Shown in pieces: positions 11,363 to 21,783 of a stretch of 64,000 bases of DNA (the stretch's first letter is position 1; each line of letters begins with the position of its first letter). Position numbers and translations under genes: made by a program. The stretch comes from Pipra filicauda (taxonomy: Eukaryota; Chordata; Aves; Passeriformes; Pipridae). The stretch covers positions 7,473,049 to 7,537,048 of the forward strand of contig NW_024104365.1 in assembly GCF_003945595.2 (NCBI RefSeq), in the 5' to 3' direction. The notes under the pieces were generated by a model. That model was not told the DNA's origin and made no database searches. It saw nothing but the letters and a program-made list of their open reading frames with translations.

Positions 11363-11379
11363 TTTTTTTTTTTTTTTTC
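11363..11379 (+). repeat. Poly-T run
   Basis: Seventeen consecutive T. It could be the complement of an old poly-A tail, but no recognisable retrogene adjoins it. Confidence 0.7.
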
Positions 11380-11969
11380 AAGTCCTGAAACAGAAGGCTA
11401 TGGATCTTAATAGGAGATATTCAGGGAAAGGGGAGTGGTGTTTGTTGTTTAGTGAGTTGCCTAAACTTAAGTGACAGTATAAGTAGGTATTCTAAATGGC
11501 AGCCTCACATTCTGAATGTACCGTTTGGTCTCAGCAAGATACTCAGCAACACAGCCTTTTGGAGTTCAAGAATCTTTGTAATTTTGGCTGATAACTCATG
11601 AGACACAATTTTGAAAAATAGATTAATTTATAAAAGAAATGTTATGTACATTTGAAAGTTCTGCCCTTCTGAAAAGATAGGAAGGTATGCATGTGGTGTG
11701 TATTACAGTTTCTTTCTAATGAGCAATTCACATAAACAGAGGGATATTTCAGACATTTATTATGAGTGTCATTTATTCATAGAATCATAGAGTCAGCTGA
11801 GTTGGAAGGGACCCATCAAGCCCATCAAGCCCAACTCCTGGCCCTGCACAGGACACCCCAAGAGTCACACCATGTGCCTGAGAGCATTGTCCAAATGTTT
11901 CTTGAACTCTGTCAGACTATGTGCTGTGACCACTTACCTGGGGAGCCTTTTCCAGTGCCCAGCCACCCT

Positions 11970-12524
11970 CTAGGTGAAAATGCTTTTCCTAATATCTAAC
12001 CTTAACCTCCCCTGACTCAGCTTCATGCTGTCTCCTGATGTCCTTTCATTGGTCACGAGAGTGAAGAGATCGGTACCTGTCTCTCTACTTTCCCTTGCGA
12101 GGATGTTGAAGACCATGATGAGGTCTCCCCTCAGTCTCCTCTTCTTCAGGCTGAACAGACCAAGTGACCTCAGCTGTTCCTCATAAGACTTCCCCTCAAG
12201 GCCCTTCACCATCTTCTTTGCCCTCATTTGGACCCTCTCTAGGAGCTTAATGTCTTTCTTATGTTGTGGTGCCCCAAACTGCACACAATATTCAAAGTAA
12301 GGCCGCCCTAGTGCAGAGCAGAGCGGGACAATCCCCTTCCTTGACCAGCTGGCCGTGCTTTGCCTGATGCCCCCCAGGACACGGTTGGCCCTCCTGGCTC
12401 CAGGGCACTGCTGACTCAGATTCAACTTGCCATCGACCTCCAGGTTCCTTTCCACAGAGCTGTTCTCCAACCTCTCATTCCCCAGTCTGTACACACAACC
12501 AGCATTGCCCCATCCCAGGTGCAG
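11970..12524 (-). pseudogene. CR1 RT C-terminal region remnant
   Basis: About 180 codons of the CR1 ORF2 C-terminus, starting at the LHLGW-like block. It includes YRLGNE, a degraded 'KDLGVMVD' segment, 'RRANRVLGGIRQ', 'VPLCSALGRPYFEYCVQF' and 'LFSLKKRRLRGDLIMVFN'. The open part runs from 12494 to 11970. There are no catalytic residues in this part of the protein; these lay in the deleted block. Confidence 0.85.
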
Positions 12525-12534
12525 AATCCAGCAA

Positions 12535-12900
12535 AGAAAGGGTTAAATACTTCTGCCTCATCTCAGTCCCTGTTTCTGAGATGACCATCCTCATCCTGTA
12601 ATGGACCGATGTTACTTCTGCGCTGCCTTTTGCTGTTAACATAACTGAAAAAAAATCTTTTTATTGTCCACCTCAGTTACGACCAGCTTCAATTCCAGTT
12701 GAGCTTTGTCTGCATGAATTTTCTCCCTGCAGTGGCAAGCTGCATCTCTGTGTTCTTGCCATGTCAGCTGACCCTGCTTCCACTGGACTTTTTGCCTTAT
12801 TTCCAAGAGAACATAACATCCCTGTTCAGCCAAGCCAACCTTCTGCCTCACTTGCTTGACTTCCAACATTTTGGAATTGCCTCTTCCTGTGCCCTTAGGA
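12535..12900 (-). pseudogene. CR1 endonuclease-RT linker remnant
   Basis: The minus-strand frame 12869-12636 reads like the basic CR1 linker: 'WKQGQLTWQEHRDAA', 'REKIHADKAQLELKL' and 'DNKKIFF'. It is followed after a frame change by a GPLQDEDGHL segment and EAEVFNPFFAG. It sits between the endonuclease (13109-13459) and the RT deletion junction. Confidence 0.8.
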
Positions 12901-13059
12901 GGTGATGTTTAAAAAGTGACCAGCACTGATGAACCCAGCACCTGCAAAAAACATTTTCCTAGGTGACTTTATTCACCACTTCACTGAGCAGCCTGCAGTC
13001 TGCTCTCCTCATGTTGAGGGTTTACTGGCACTTTTCCTTCTGTCAGCAGAGATTTTAAA

Positions 13060-13459
13060 CTTGACCACCTCATGGTCGCTGTGGCCAAGACAGCCTCCAG
13101 TCTCCGTATCACTCACGAGATTCGCTCTTGTTGACAAGTAGAAAATCAAGGAAAGCATCTTTGCAAGTCAGCTCCCTTAGGACCTGTTCCATGAAGTTGT
13201 CATCCAGGTGTTTTAAGGATCTTCTGGCCCAGGTTGTACTAGCTGTGTAATGCTCCTGGTTGATTTCTGGCAAGCTGAAGTCCCCCATAAGGACAAGGGC
13301 AGTTGACTTGAAATTGTCCCTTAGTTCCTCAAAGAATAATTTGTTGGTGTCATTGTCCTGGCTGTAGTAGACTGTGATGATGAGATCCACATTATTTGTT
13401 TGCCCCTTGATTCTCACCCGGAGGCTCTCAACTGTGCCATTGCCACCTGTGAGCTCCAT
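13060..13459 (-). pseudogene. CR1 APE-type endonuclease remnant
   Basis: The frame 13459-13109 carries the hallmark stretch of the CR1 apurinic-like endonuclease: RVRIKGQTNNVD, VYYSQD, LVLMGDFSLPEI (the usual GDFN has Ser for Asn), 'LDDNFMEQVLRELT' and 'DAFLDFLLVNK'. After a stop and frame change, the GCLGHSDHEVVKF block (SDH at 13072-13080) is still readable. This domain nicks target DNA in intact elements. Here the Asn change and frameshift make it non-functional. Confidence 0.88.
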
Positions 13460-13740
13460 ACATCCTAACTCTTCTATTACATAGAGTGCAACCTCTCAAC
13501 CTCTTCTGTCCAGTTTCTCTCTCCTGGAGAGCTTGTAACCATCTAATATGGCACTGGAATCCCCGGGCTCATTTCACCAGCTTTCTCTTATGTCAATGAT
13601 GTCAAATCTCTGGGACTGGGCCCAAGCTTCGAACTCTTCTTCTTCACTCCTCATACTGCATATATTAATGTAGAAACATTTCAGGCGTGGTTCATTGTAG
13701 CCAACACCTCATGAAGCAGATTGAGGGATCCCATTACTGC

Positions 13741-14445
13741 TCATTTCTTCAAGTTTTGGCGCACCATCCTGTGGCTCACCACTTGTAAGCCTGATTTTGT
13801 CTCTTTCCCCCTTCCAAGATACTTTAAACATCTATCAACAAGCCCCACTAGCCCTGTGATAGAACTTTTTCCTCTCTGAGATAGGTGAATCCTGTCAGGT
13901 GTCAGTAGACCAAGTGTTGAGTAGATCATCCCATAGCGAATAAACCCCAAATTTATCCAATTGCACCAACCTCAGAGCCACACAATGACCTGATGGATCT
14001 GCCTATTCATATCAATATTATTCCTTGTTACCGGAAGGATCAAGGAAATCACTTCTTATGTTCCTGATCCTTCAACCAATCATCCCAAGGCCCTGAAGCC
14101 TCTTTTGATTGCCTTGGACTTCTCTTTGTTACTTTGTCACTGACAGCTTGAACAATCAATAGTGGATAGTAATCAGGGGGCCTTACTAGACTTGGGAGTT
14201 TTCCAGGAACATCCCTTACCCAAGCTCCTGGGAGACAGCAGACTTCTCTGTGAGTTGGGTCTGGTCTGCATATGGGGCCTCCTTTCCCCTTAGAAGGAAG
14301 TCTACTATTACAGCTGCCCTCCTTTTCCTCTTGGCAGAGGAAGGACGTCTTGGTGCAGGGTACAGGTGGTGTCGCTTTAGAAGAGCCCACTACCCCAGAA
14401 GGACCTTCACCCACTTCATCAGTAGTCTGGCCTTCTAGTACCAGA
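13741..14445 (-). pseudogene. CR1 ORF1 esterase (SGNH-type) remnant
   Basis: The CR1 ORF1 product carries a lipase/esterase-like domain, and its outline is readable here. The minus frame 14486-14049 includes GGPICRPDPTHREVCCLPGA, WVRDVPGKLPSLVRPPDYYP and a VSDKVTKRSP block. A second frame (13950-13741) has GMIYSTLGLLTPDRIHLSQRGK, the C-terminal Asp-x-x-His block. The N-terminal GDSL nucleophile block appears only in another frame and is damaged: it reads VDFLLRG where VGDSLLRG is expected, consistent with a small deletion. Stops separate the two frames. It is dead, but informative about the CR1 subfamily. Confidence 0.85.
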
Positions 14446-14499
14446 GCCTTATATGTGTTGTAGAAGGTGCTGGTCCTATTTGTCAAATTTTCAGAAAGA

Positions 14500-14685
14500 G
14501 GGGGAACTTTTCAGAAGTGGTGGTGAACGGTGCAACATCCAGTTAGTGTCTGGTCACTATTGGTCCCCCAAGGATCAGTGTTGGACCCAGTCCTGTTTAA
14601 TATCTTCATTAGTGATCTGGATGAGGGGATTTAGTTTATCATTAGCATATTTGGGGATGACACCTGGTTGGGTCACTACACGACC
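14500..14685 (+). mobile_element. CR1 RT fragment in inverted orientation
   Basis: Plus-strand CR1 RT sequence: 'gtggtgaacggtgcaacatc' near 14520-14540, 'cccccaaggatcagtgttgg' near 14565, 'ctgtttaatatcttcattag' near 14594, then 'gatgacacctggttgg'. It lies directly against the 5' end of the minus-strand CR1 at 11777-14490. It covers RT blocks absent from that element, but position and orientation do not fit simple 5' inversion of the same copy, so it is best called a separate fragment. Confidence 0.8.
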
Positions 14686-14729
14686 TGGAAGGGACCCCTT
14701 CCCCTGTCCCCAGAGGATGACGTGAGGTA

Positions 14730-14813
14730 TAGAATGTCCTCCATGTCCTAGTCATGCCTCCTCCTGGCTACTGCAAAAATTAACACTGTTGTGTCCAAAA
14801 CCACGACAATGTG
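14730..14813 (-). mobile_element. Probable LTR end fragment
   Basis: 'ggctactgcaaaaattaac' followed by 'ccaaaaccacgaca' resembles the terminal part of the avian LTR family seen at 39576-40115 (compare its 'actgtgaagaaaattgtctc' and 'gctgaaaccagcgca'). By analogy with that LTR it would be the minus-sense 5' tip. It is short and its inner border is unclear. Confidence 0.4.
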
Positions 14814-17629
14814 ATAAGCCCGCCACCCATTCTGACTGTCATAGAGGTTACTTTGTAGTTCTGGATTTTGGGAGAACAGCTTTCTCACTGAGGGATCCCA
14901 TAGACATAAATGGGCTTGAAGACTTGGTGATCAGGTCTAAACAATAAACAACTTATTTGGTGAACAGGCTCCAGCAGAATCATAGAACACCATAGTTTCT
15001 CTTGGACCCTTAAAACTGACTATAAATAAAAATTGACTATGAAGAAAATCAATAAAGTTGTCTCTTAACTACAGTAATGGCAATATGTTCCTCATCTTGG
15101 ACTTGGAATCTAACAGGAGGATCATAACTCTTGTCAGAATTTGCCATGAAAAGACTGAGATATAAAGCTTTTTGAAATCTTTGCAATATTAAACACAGTT
15201 TTGAATATTTTGATCTTCCTCAGCTACTAATTCAGATGATCTATTCTGTGTCCTACCTAGTCTAAAGAATATGCTAAATAAATTTGCACATTGTTTTCTG
15301 TTGTAAATCCCAAATGTAAACTGGTCTTACAGTTGTCTTTGCTGTTCTAAGGTATTCAGTTATTCTGAAATTTTGACACCTTGCAAAGTTTTATCAGATC
15401 TGTTTTAAGTTATTATATCAGTTTAGTTCCATCTGGAAATCACAATGAAATGTGCGTGTAACTATTCGTTGCTTACATGGATTTCCTGTATATGAGGAAA
15501 AAAGATTGGTAAACATTTCATATCTACAAAGACAAATATGTCTTACCTATCTCAGGGACACAGTCTCTTTTGTTGTATGTATTCTTTGTTTCTTCAAGAC
15601 TGGTAAGGAAGCTAAGTCTATCTGTAAAACTCTTATCTTCTGAAATGAAGGCACATTTTCTACATGTCTGTGAAAGGGCAGCCACAGATAGACAAACTAT
15701 TTATTGCTATCTTCTAAGTGTCTGTTAAGAAACTTCCAGTATAACTACCCAGGTTTTGAGGGAATCTGTTGGAGGTTTTCTGTTTACAGAATTTTATCAC
15801 AGAGTTCACTTTTATTCTTGCTTAGGTTTAATCCGCCTGAGAAATGTTTATGCAAACATTGACATATAATTTTGAAATAGGTTAAAACCTTGTCACTGGC
15901 AATGTGATGGACAGTATGATTGGATTTGCCAATAATCATTGACTTTCCATCACAGGTAGTGCCAGAGTGCCATTGTTTTAACTGGAATGAGCATGCCTCT
16001 GACTCATTGAAGTGCCACACAGAAATAACAGTTGCTTCTCATAAAGTCAACCACAAAATGAAAACATAGCCTGAGGTTATTGTTATTGCTGTTTTAAAAT
16101 TACAGACCCTAGATTTACTTGTTAAGACTTGATATTTGCATTTCGCTGTAATAAAAAGGATGTTTATTTGATGTCTTTTAAATGGCTGTGCTGCTCATTT
16201 CCATGAAATTTGGCAATATAAGCATGCATTTGTAAAGCAAAATGGGAACTAGAAAACCATCCATTGGAAATGGCATCACAGACACATGATTTCTTTTTTC
16301 ATTTATTTTATTGCCACTTATTTTGGCACTTTTTTTTTTAATTCTGCCCATTCTCATTTCATATACATTTATTTCTGTCAAGGCAAGCATATCATCAACT
16401 GGGTGGGTCAGTAAGCACTTCTTTTTGAAAGGATTTTAATACCTTCTATGAGTTAGTAAATATGAGATTAGGGAGAAGTGGTGCATATTGAACACCTATG
16501 GGGGCTGGCAGAATTTCTTTTGCAAAGTGTATTCCAGGTCATTAACACCTGAGTTTCCTCCTACTCTTAGCAATTCCATATATTTATGAATTTTTTAAAT
16601 GTAGTATTATAGAGCTCTGATAGAAAATACTGAAAATAATAGAACACTGAATAGTTCCCCTTTTCTGTTCTAAGAATACACTAGAGTGTAGAGTACACAA
16701 ATATAACAGGTCCCTGAACTTCAAATCACTGAATGCTGGGATAGTACATAGAGGAAGGTTTGTGATACATTTGTCCTGTTACACTCTAACCTCTGCGTCT
16801 GATCTTGGCCATTGACAGAATATATGTATTAGAGCTAAATGTTTTTTTGGTTCACATTGTTCACTATTTTTATGTTCTTAGTATCTGTGCAAAAACAGTT
16901 TCATAACATGATGGTAGAATAATAATAGCAAGCATCTGATATTTCTGCCTCTCTTTCTAGTAAAATATTTTTTAAAAGAATTGTTAAGTAAATAGCTCTG
17001 AGGACAAAAAAAAACAACCAAAAAACCAAACCAAACCAAACCAACAAACAAAAAAAGCAAAACCAAAAAGCAACAACAAATAATAAAAAAAAAAGGACCC
17101 ACCAAAAAACCCCTGAAGATGTACAAAACAGAATTCCATTCAAATGAAGACCTTTAGTTTAGTCCAATTATTTATGGCGTTTGTAGCCTACATATACACT
17201 AACCTGTCAGGTTATAAAACATGCTAACTAGACCTACATTAGTGGCCCATTGTAATTGTTTTAATATCTGTTGACGCACATTATTTCTAATGAAGTGATT
17301 TCTTGAAGAAGTTTTTGACAGAATAGATTTCTTTAATGGTGCCCAGGAAAAAGAAGAATTTGACAGCTTAACAAGTTATTTCCAGATATATTGCCAAAAG
17401 AAAACACACCTTCTTAGCAGTATTATTTTTAATGATTTTGTGTTGGAAGACACAACTTGCTGAATGTGAATTTTATGTTAGAACAGAATGTTCCTAAGCA
17501 AACAATTTTAATTCATTGTATATATAGGGAACAGGATATTTGTGCCAACATTTCAGTAGTTAATTCATAAGACACTTGGGTATATAGCGGTTTAAGGGAA
17601 CTAGGTGATGCCTTGTAACTGAGTGATGG
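14814..17629. other. AT-rich unique DNA
   Basis: No gene is recognised. A tiny 'agaatcatagaa' motif at 14977-14988 could be a CR1 tail relic but is too short to call. It contains the A/C-rich tract at 17005-17112. Confidence 0.5.
17005..17112 (+). repeat. A/C-rich (CCAAA)n-like tract
   Basis: Units such as 'ccaaaccaaaccaaacc' sit within A runs. The long hydrophobic minus-strand frames across it (16878-17143) are composition artefacts. Confidence 0.8.
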
Positions 17630-18200
17630 GTAGGATTTCTGCAAAGATAGGCAGCAGTATTCTGGGCTGTGTGAACTGTGACAGCCAGAAGATCAAGGCA
17701 GGAACTACTGCTGTGTGCAAGTCTGGTTAGACAACATCTGGCTTATAGGTTACAGTTTTGGTCACCCTAATACAGTAAAAATGCAGCCAAATGACAGGAG
17801 TTGAAAGAAGGCCACTGAGGCAGTGAGGCCGGAGCCTTCTCCCTGTGAGGAGAGACTTTGGCCCTTGGTGCTGGTTCAGCTGAGAGAAGAGTTGGCTTTG
17901 GGCGGCATGCAGCAGCATCCTCAGCACCAAAGGGAGGGATGAAGGAGATAGAGCTAGGCTCTTCACAGCAGTGTGTGGTCTGAGTCTGAGAGACAGCATC
18001 ACAAGCTGAAACATCAGAGTCTAAGGCTGGAGATAAGGAAAAGTCTTTTCTCCAGCAGAACAACTGGGTGGGGCTGGGCCCAAGGGAGGTCGGATGGTCT
18101 CCATCCTTGTGGGTCTTATAGTTCAGCTGGGTGAGGCCCTGAACAGCCTGATCTGAGCCCACAGATGAGCCAGTCTGGAGCAGGGATCCTGAGAGTCCAG
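17630..18200 (+). mobile_element. CR1 LINE, 3' part, GC-richer subfamily
   Basis: Sense CR1 3' region of a subfamily distinct from the copy at 509-1134. Readable blocks are 'ggcagcagtattctgggctg' (17651), 'ctggttagacaacatctggc' (17722), 'ttttggtcaccctaatacag', a 'ccctgtgaggagagactttg' block near 17840, 'gctaggctcttcacagcagt', 'gataaggaaaagtcttttct' near 18032, 'tctccatccttg' near 18098, and 'gaacagcctgatctgagccc' near 18140. The 3' octamers are not visible, so the end is approximate. The reverse-strand frames at 17727-18249 are shadows. Confidence 0.82.
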
Positions 18201-21200
18201 GACTGCCAGTATGAGTGAACCCCTGATTGTGTAGTTTAGACAGAAACACAAGTCAGAGCTGAACTGCTTCCCCAGCTATGTTTATAGACAGGTGTTACTG
18301 ACAGTGCTCCTCTCTATTTCTTGAATGTCATTAATTAAAATCCAAACTTCAGTATAGAGATGCAGTTCTATTTTATGAGGGTACACAGTATACATTCTAT
18401 TTTAGAAACTTGGTATGACATCAATTTCAAATTCCTCAAAAACAATTTTGAAAGGGAAGATACGATTTAAAAAAATTGTACTATTCCTTATGGGTAGGCT
18501 GGGTTCAGACTCAAGAGTTAGGGACTTCTTCATTAAGTGATAAGCAATACAGATAAAGATAAAATGAATTTAAAAAAAAAAAAAAGCCCCCCCACTGCAT
18601 TTGACAAAGAGGAAACTTTTTATTTTTGGGGGTTTTTTGGTCCATGTATTATTTATAGTGATATGGAATAAAATAGAGTCCTCTAAAATCTATTTAACTT
18701 TTTGAAGCCATTATGATTAAGCATTCAAATATATTTGAATTACCTCCTAAACAAAGCCATTATAAAGAAGCTGGAATATCTTCACATGGCATACTAAATA
18801 TACAGATGACTTAATTTTTTATTAATTTGATAAAGTATCATTTTGGAGAAAGTCTGTAGCTGCGACTTTCTTGATTTCAATGTCTGATTTTTCAAGATTG
18901 TCAGATTATAACCTTACTTAGAATAAGAAAATCAAATGATCGTTAAAGACAAAAGTAGAAAAAATACTTAGACAATACAAATTTTCCCAAATATTTTCTT
19001 ATCTGTCATAGTGTCTCAGTGATATTCCTTTGATGTCTTATAGATCATCGAATTCTCATGTACAAACAAAACACCAGAAGTCAGCAGATAACTTTGCTTT
19101 CACCACAGTACTTCCTATGCACATCAGTCTTAAGGAAGGTTAGGGTTGATCAGCTAAGTATAAGCACACAGTTGTTCTGGTAGATGGGTTCAGCACAAGC
19201 TGTAGACTTCATTGTTTAGAGTGTTCATTGTACCACATTGAAGCTTAAATTGAAATTGTTTGTTCTCTGACAATCAAGATTCAGACCTACTACAGTGTTT
19301 TTTTCCATCTTGCAAAACTATACCACACTATCCTGAGAGGCAAAAGGCTTAAAGAGAAAGCTGTAGAAATGTGCCAACATTATTCTTCTACACTAATGAA
19401 ATTCCCCATGTGAAGTCCAAATATGCAGTGTTCCGAATACTGATATTTGCATTTTTATATGCAGATTTGCATTTATAGTCATACATTTCTTTAATTGTTG
19501 TCATCCAAAGAAGCTTGTCAACTAAGAATAACTTTTATGAAGTCATTGTGAGGCAAGTGTACAGAATTTAGTGGACTAAGTACCCAAATGGGTGAGAGAG
19601 TGAGTCAGGGAGTATTCATACTTTATAGATCTTTTACCCTATACATTTCCTTTGTCAAAGAAATCTCCTTTGAAAGAGGCTTCAAAATTATGTAGCAGTG
19701 CTATAAGACTGCTATAAGATGCTATAAGACTAGTTCACATTCTCATACTGCACAGTTTATTTTCACAGATCCTAGTACTTAGTTTTGTTTAAAATTTTCT
19801 GTGAAATGTGCTTTGCGGACTTCATGGTAATAGTTGCTTCTGGAAGATACTGCCATTTTTTTAAATGTAGATCTGTTAGCTTAATAGTTTCCAACTAGGT
19901 AATTTTTTGAAGTTAGTTTCCTCTTTCTGTATTTAAATGTTGCGGGGCAAAGAAGGAAGAAAGGAAGGAACTCAGGTAAATTCTAATCCCACTTCAGAAA
20001 AGAAGTTAAATATGGGGATTTCAAGAAATGAGTAATCACTAAGCAGGTGGTCCAGGTTTTACCTCTGTGATCAGAGTGAAGACTGCATCTTCAGTGGTAG
20101 CAGTGCTTTTATTTGATTTTAAGGCATAACTTAAAATCAAAAAGAGAACAGCGGCTAGATTTTCCTCTTCTTACCTGATCATTCCTTGTCTCTGTATTGA
20201 ATATATATATGTCAGTACATTCAAACATTTAATACATTTTTTTAAAAAATTATGTTAAGTTGTATATATCACCAGCACAGTTCTATATTTTATGTTATTT
20301 TGAAAGTATGAACAAATTCATGAGAAAGCACGAGTGTTTCGGGCAAGACAGAAGAGTTGCTGGCTGAAGTTCAGTATTTTGTAAAGTTCTGAAATCTGTC
20401 TATTTTATAATGAATTTATCTAACTTGTTAAACATGCAGAGTAACAGAGAAAAAAAATGCTTTTCACTTCTTTCATCTGTTTCTTTATAATTGTGTAAGT
20501 ATTCTCTTCATTTATTCAGTTTCTGTATGAAAAGTAGATATCAACAGCCATATAGGCAATAACTACAGTGAAAGTCACCTTCAAATTTATAATTTTAAAC
20601 AAAAACATATGTCATACTATCCTGTAGTTTCTTTGACTAGGTCTGCCATATTTTCTGAGTAATTAATAGATAGCAGAAATCTTGGTAGGCTATTCTGTTA
20701 AACAGCACAACCTTACAGGAACTTGGTAAATAAACTTCATAGAATTATTTAGCGAATGAACATTTCCCCAAGGCATTAAAGGGTGAATTTTAAAATCCTC
20801 ATTAACATGACTGAAATTTCTAGTGGGAATTATTTTGATTTCTTACATTGGGTGGGCTCCTGTATTTGTGCTTTATACAAAGAGAGTCTTTTCATGCTAA
20901 GTAGAGTCATCTGGTCATTTGACAGTAATTCAATATTCTACATTTTCTTTCCTTTTACTGTGCAGAATGCTTCGTACATCCTAATCTGTTTTAAACTTTG
21001 TTGATCAACATTTCAGCCTAGATTTTTTCATGTTCCCCACTCTCCAATTTAACTTATATTTCAGATTGCGTTCAAGATTTATTTTTAGAAATTTGAAACA
21101 TAGCATAAAACCAGTATGCTTTATAGCATCTACACAGAATTTGGTAGCATTATGTATGAGAGTTGGTTTCGGGCTCAGCGTTTTGTAGGAGATGATGATA

Positions 21201-21240
21201 CCACCCATCACATGTCGTTAAGTCCGTACACTAGGTGCAA
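18201..21240. other. AT-rich unique DNA
   Basis: No gene or clear repeat family is seen. Small features only: 14 A followed by G and seven C near 18572-18593, and a short tandem of 'gctataagact' units near 19700-19735. Confidence 0.55.
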
Positions 21241-21655
21241 TCACAGAATCATAGAATGGTTTGGGTTGGAAGCTCCAACCCCCCTACCATGGACAGGGAA
21301 CCTTCCACTAGACCAGGTTGCTCACCCAGCCTTGTCTCGGACACCTCCAGGGATGGCACAGCTACAGCTTCTCTGGGCAACCTGTGCCAGTGCTCACAAA
21401 AGAATTTCTTCCTAATATCTGATCTAAACCTGCTGCCTTTCAATATCAGGCCTTGTGCTGTCACTGCATGCATTTTGAAAAATCCTTCTCCAGCCTTCTT
21501 GGAAGCCTGCTTTATGTACTCAAAAGGTGCTATAAGGTCTCCTTGGAGCCTTCTCTTCTCCAGGCTGATAACACCCAAATCTCTCAGCCTGTATTCATAA
21601 AGCTGAGCAAGAGTTTCTGTATCTCTCGCAATATCCAAGTCTTGTTGGTCCTTCC
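21241..21655 (-). mobile_element. CR1 LINE 3' end, minus strand
   Basis: It starts with 'tcacagaatcatagaatgg' (the complement of the CR1 3' octamers) and runs through 'gaccaggttgctcacccagc', 'gaatttcttcctaatatctg', 'ctgctttatgtactcaaaag' and 'tctcttctccaggctgataa' to about 21655. The minus-strand frame 21689-21249 reads as a CR1-like C-terminus (LYEYRLRDLGVISLEKRRLQGDL). It is decayed and 5'-truncated. Confidence 0.88.
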
Positions 21656-21783
21656 TGTTGTTCAGGAAGTGTTTGGACAACACTCTCATACAGTGTGATT
21701 CTTGGGGTAGTCCTGTGCAGGGCCAGAAGCTGGACTCAGTGATCTGTGTGGGTCCCTTCCAACTCAGGAAATTCTGTGGTCTG
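21656..21783 (+). mobile_element. CR1 LINE 3' tail, plus strand
   Basis: Only the last ~130 bp of a sense CR1: 'gtttggacaacactctcata', 'tcctgtgcagggccagaagc', 'gggtcccttccaactcagga', ending 'aattctgtggtctg'. The same subfamily tail appears at 29340-29478. It abuts the opposite-strand CR1 at 21241-21655. Confidence 0.85.

Larger units (their letters stand above)
10186..11776. other. AT-rich unique DNA with T/G-rich tracts
   Basis: No gene is recognised. It includes a T/G-rich low-complexity tract at 10885-10988 and a 17-T run at 11363-11379. Confidence 0.55.
11777..14490 (-). mobile_element. CR1 LINE, minus strand, RT-deleted but with ORF1 and endonuclease
   Basis: A roughly 2.7-kb CR1 in antisense orientation. 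Its 3' end is at 11777 ('tcatagaatcatagag', the complement of the ATTCTATG octamers). Reading 14490 to 11777, the blocks are the ORF1 esterase region, the endonuclease domain, the endonuclease-RT linker, and then directly the RT C-terminal/3' region. The whole central RT is missing: the linker sentence ending 'FNPFFAG' joins the 'CTW/LHLG' block at about 12525-12532. Frameshifts and stops break every domain. The copy is therefore both internally deleted and decayed, and it is the fullest CR1 here in terms of ORF1 and endonuclease coverage. Confidence 0.9.

Noticed and set aside
14977..14988. CR1 tail-like 'agaatcatagaa'
   Set aside because: Too short and without adjoining CR1 body.
16878..17143. 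Hydrophobic minus-strand frames
   Set aside because: Translate the complement of an A/C-rich tract.
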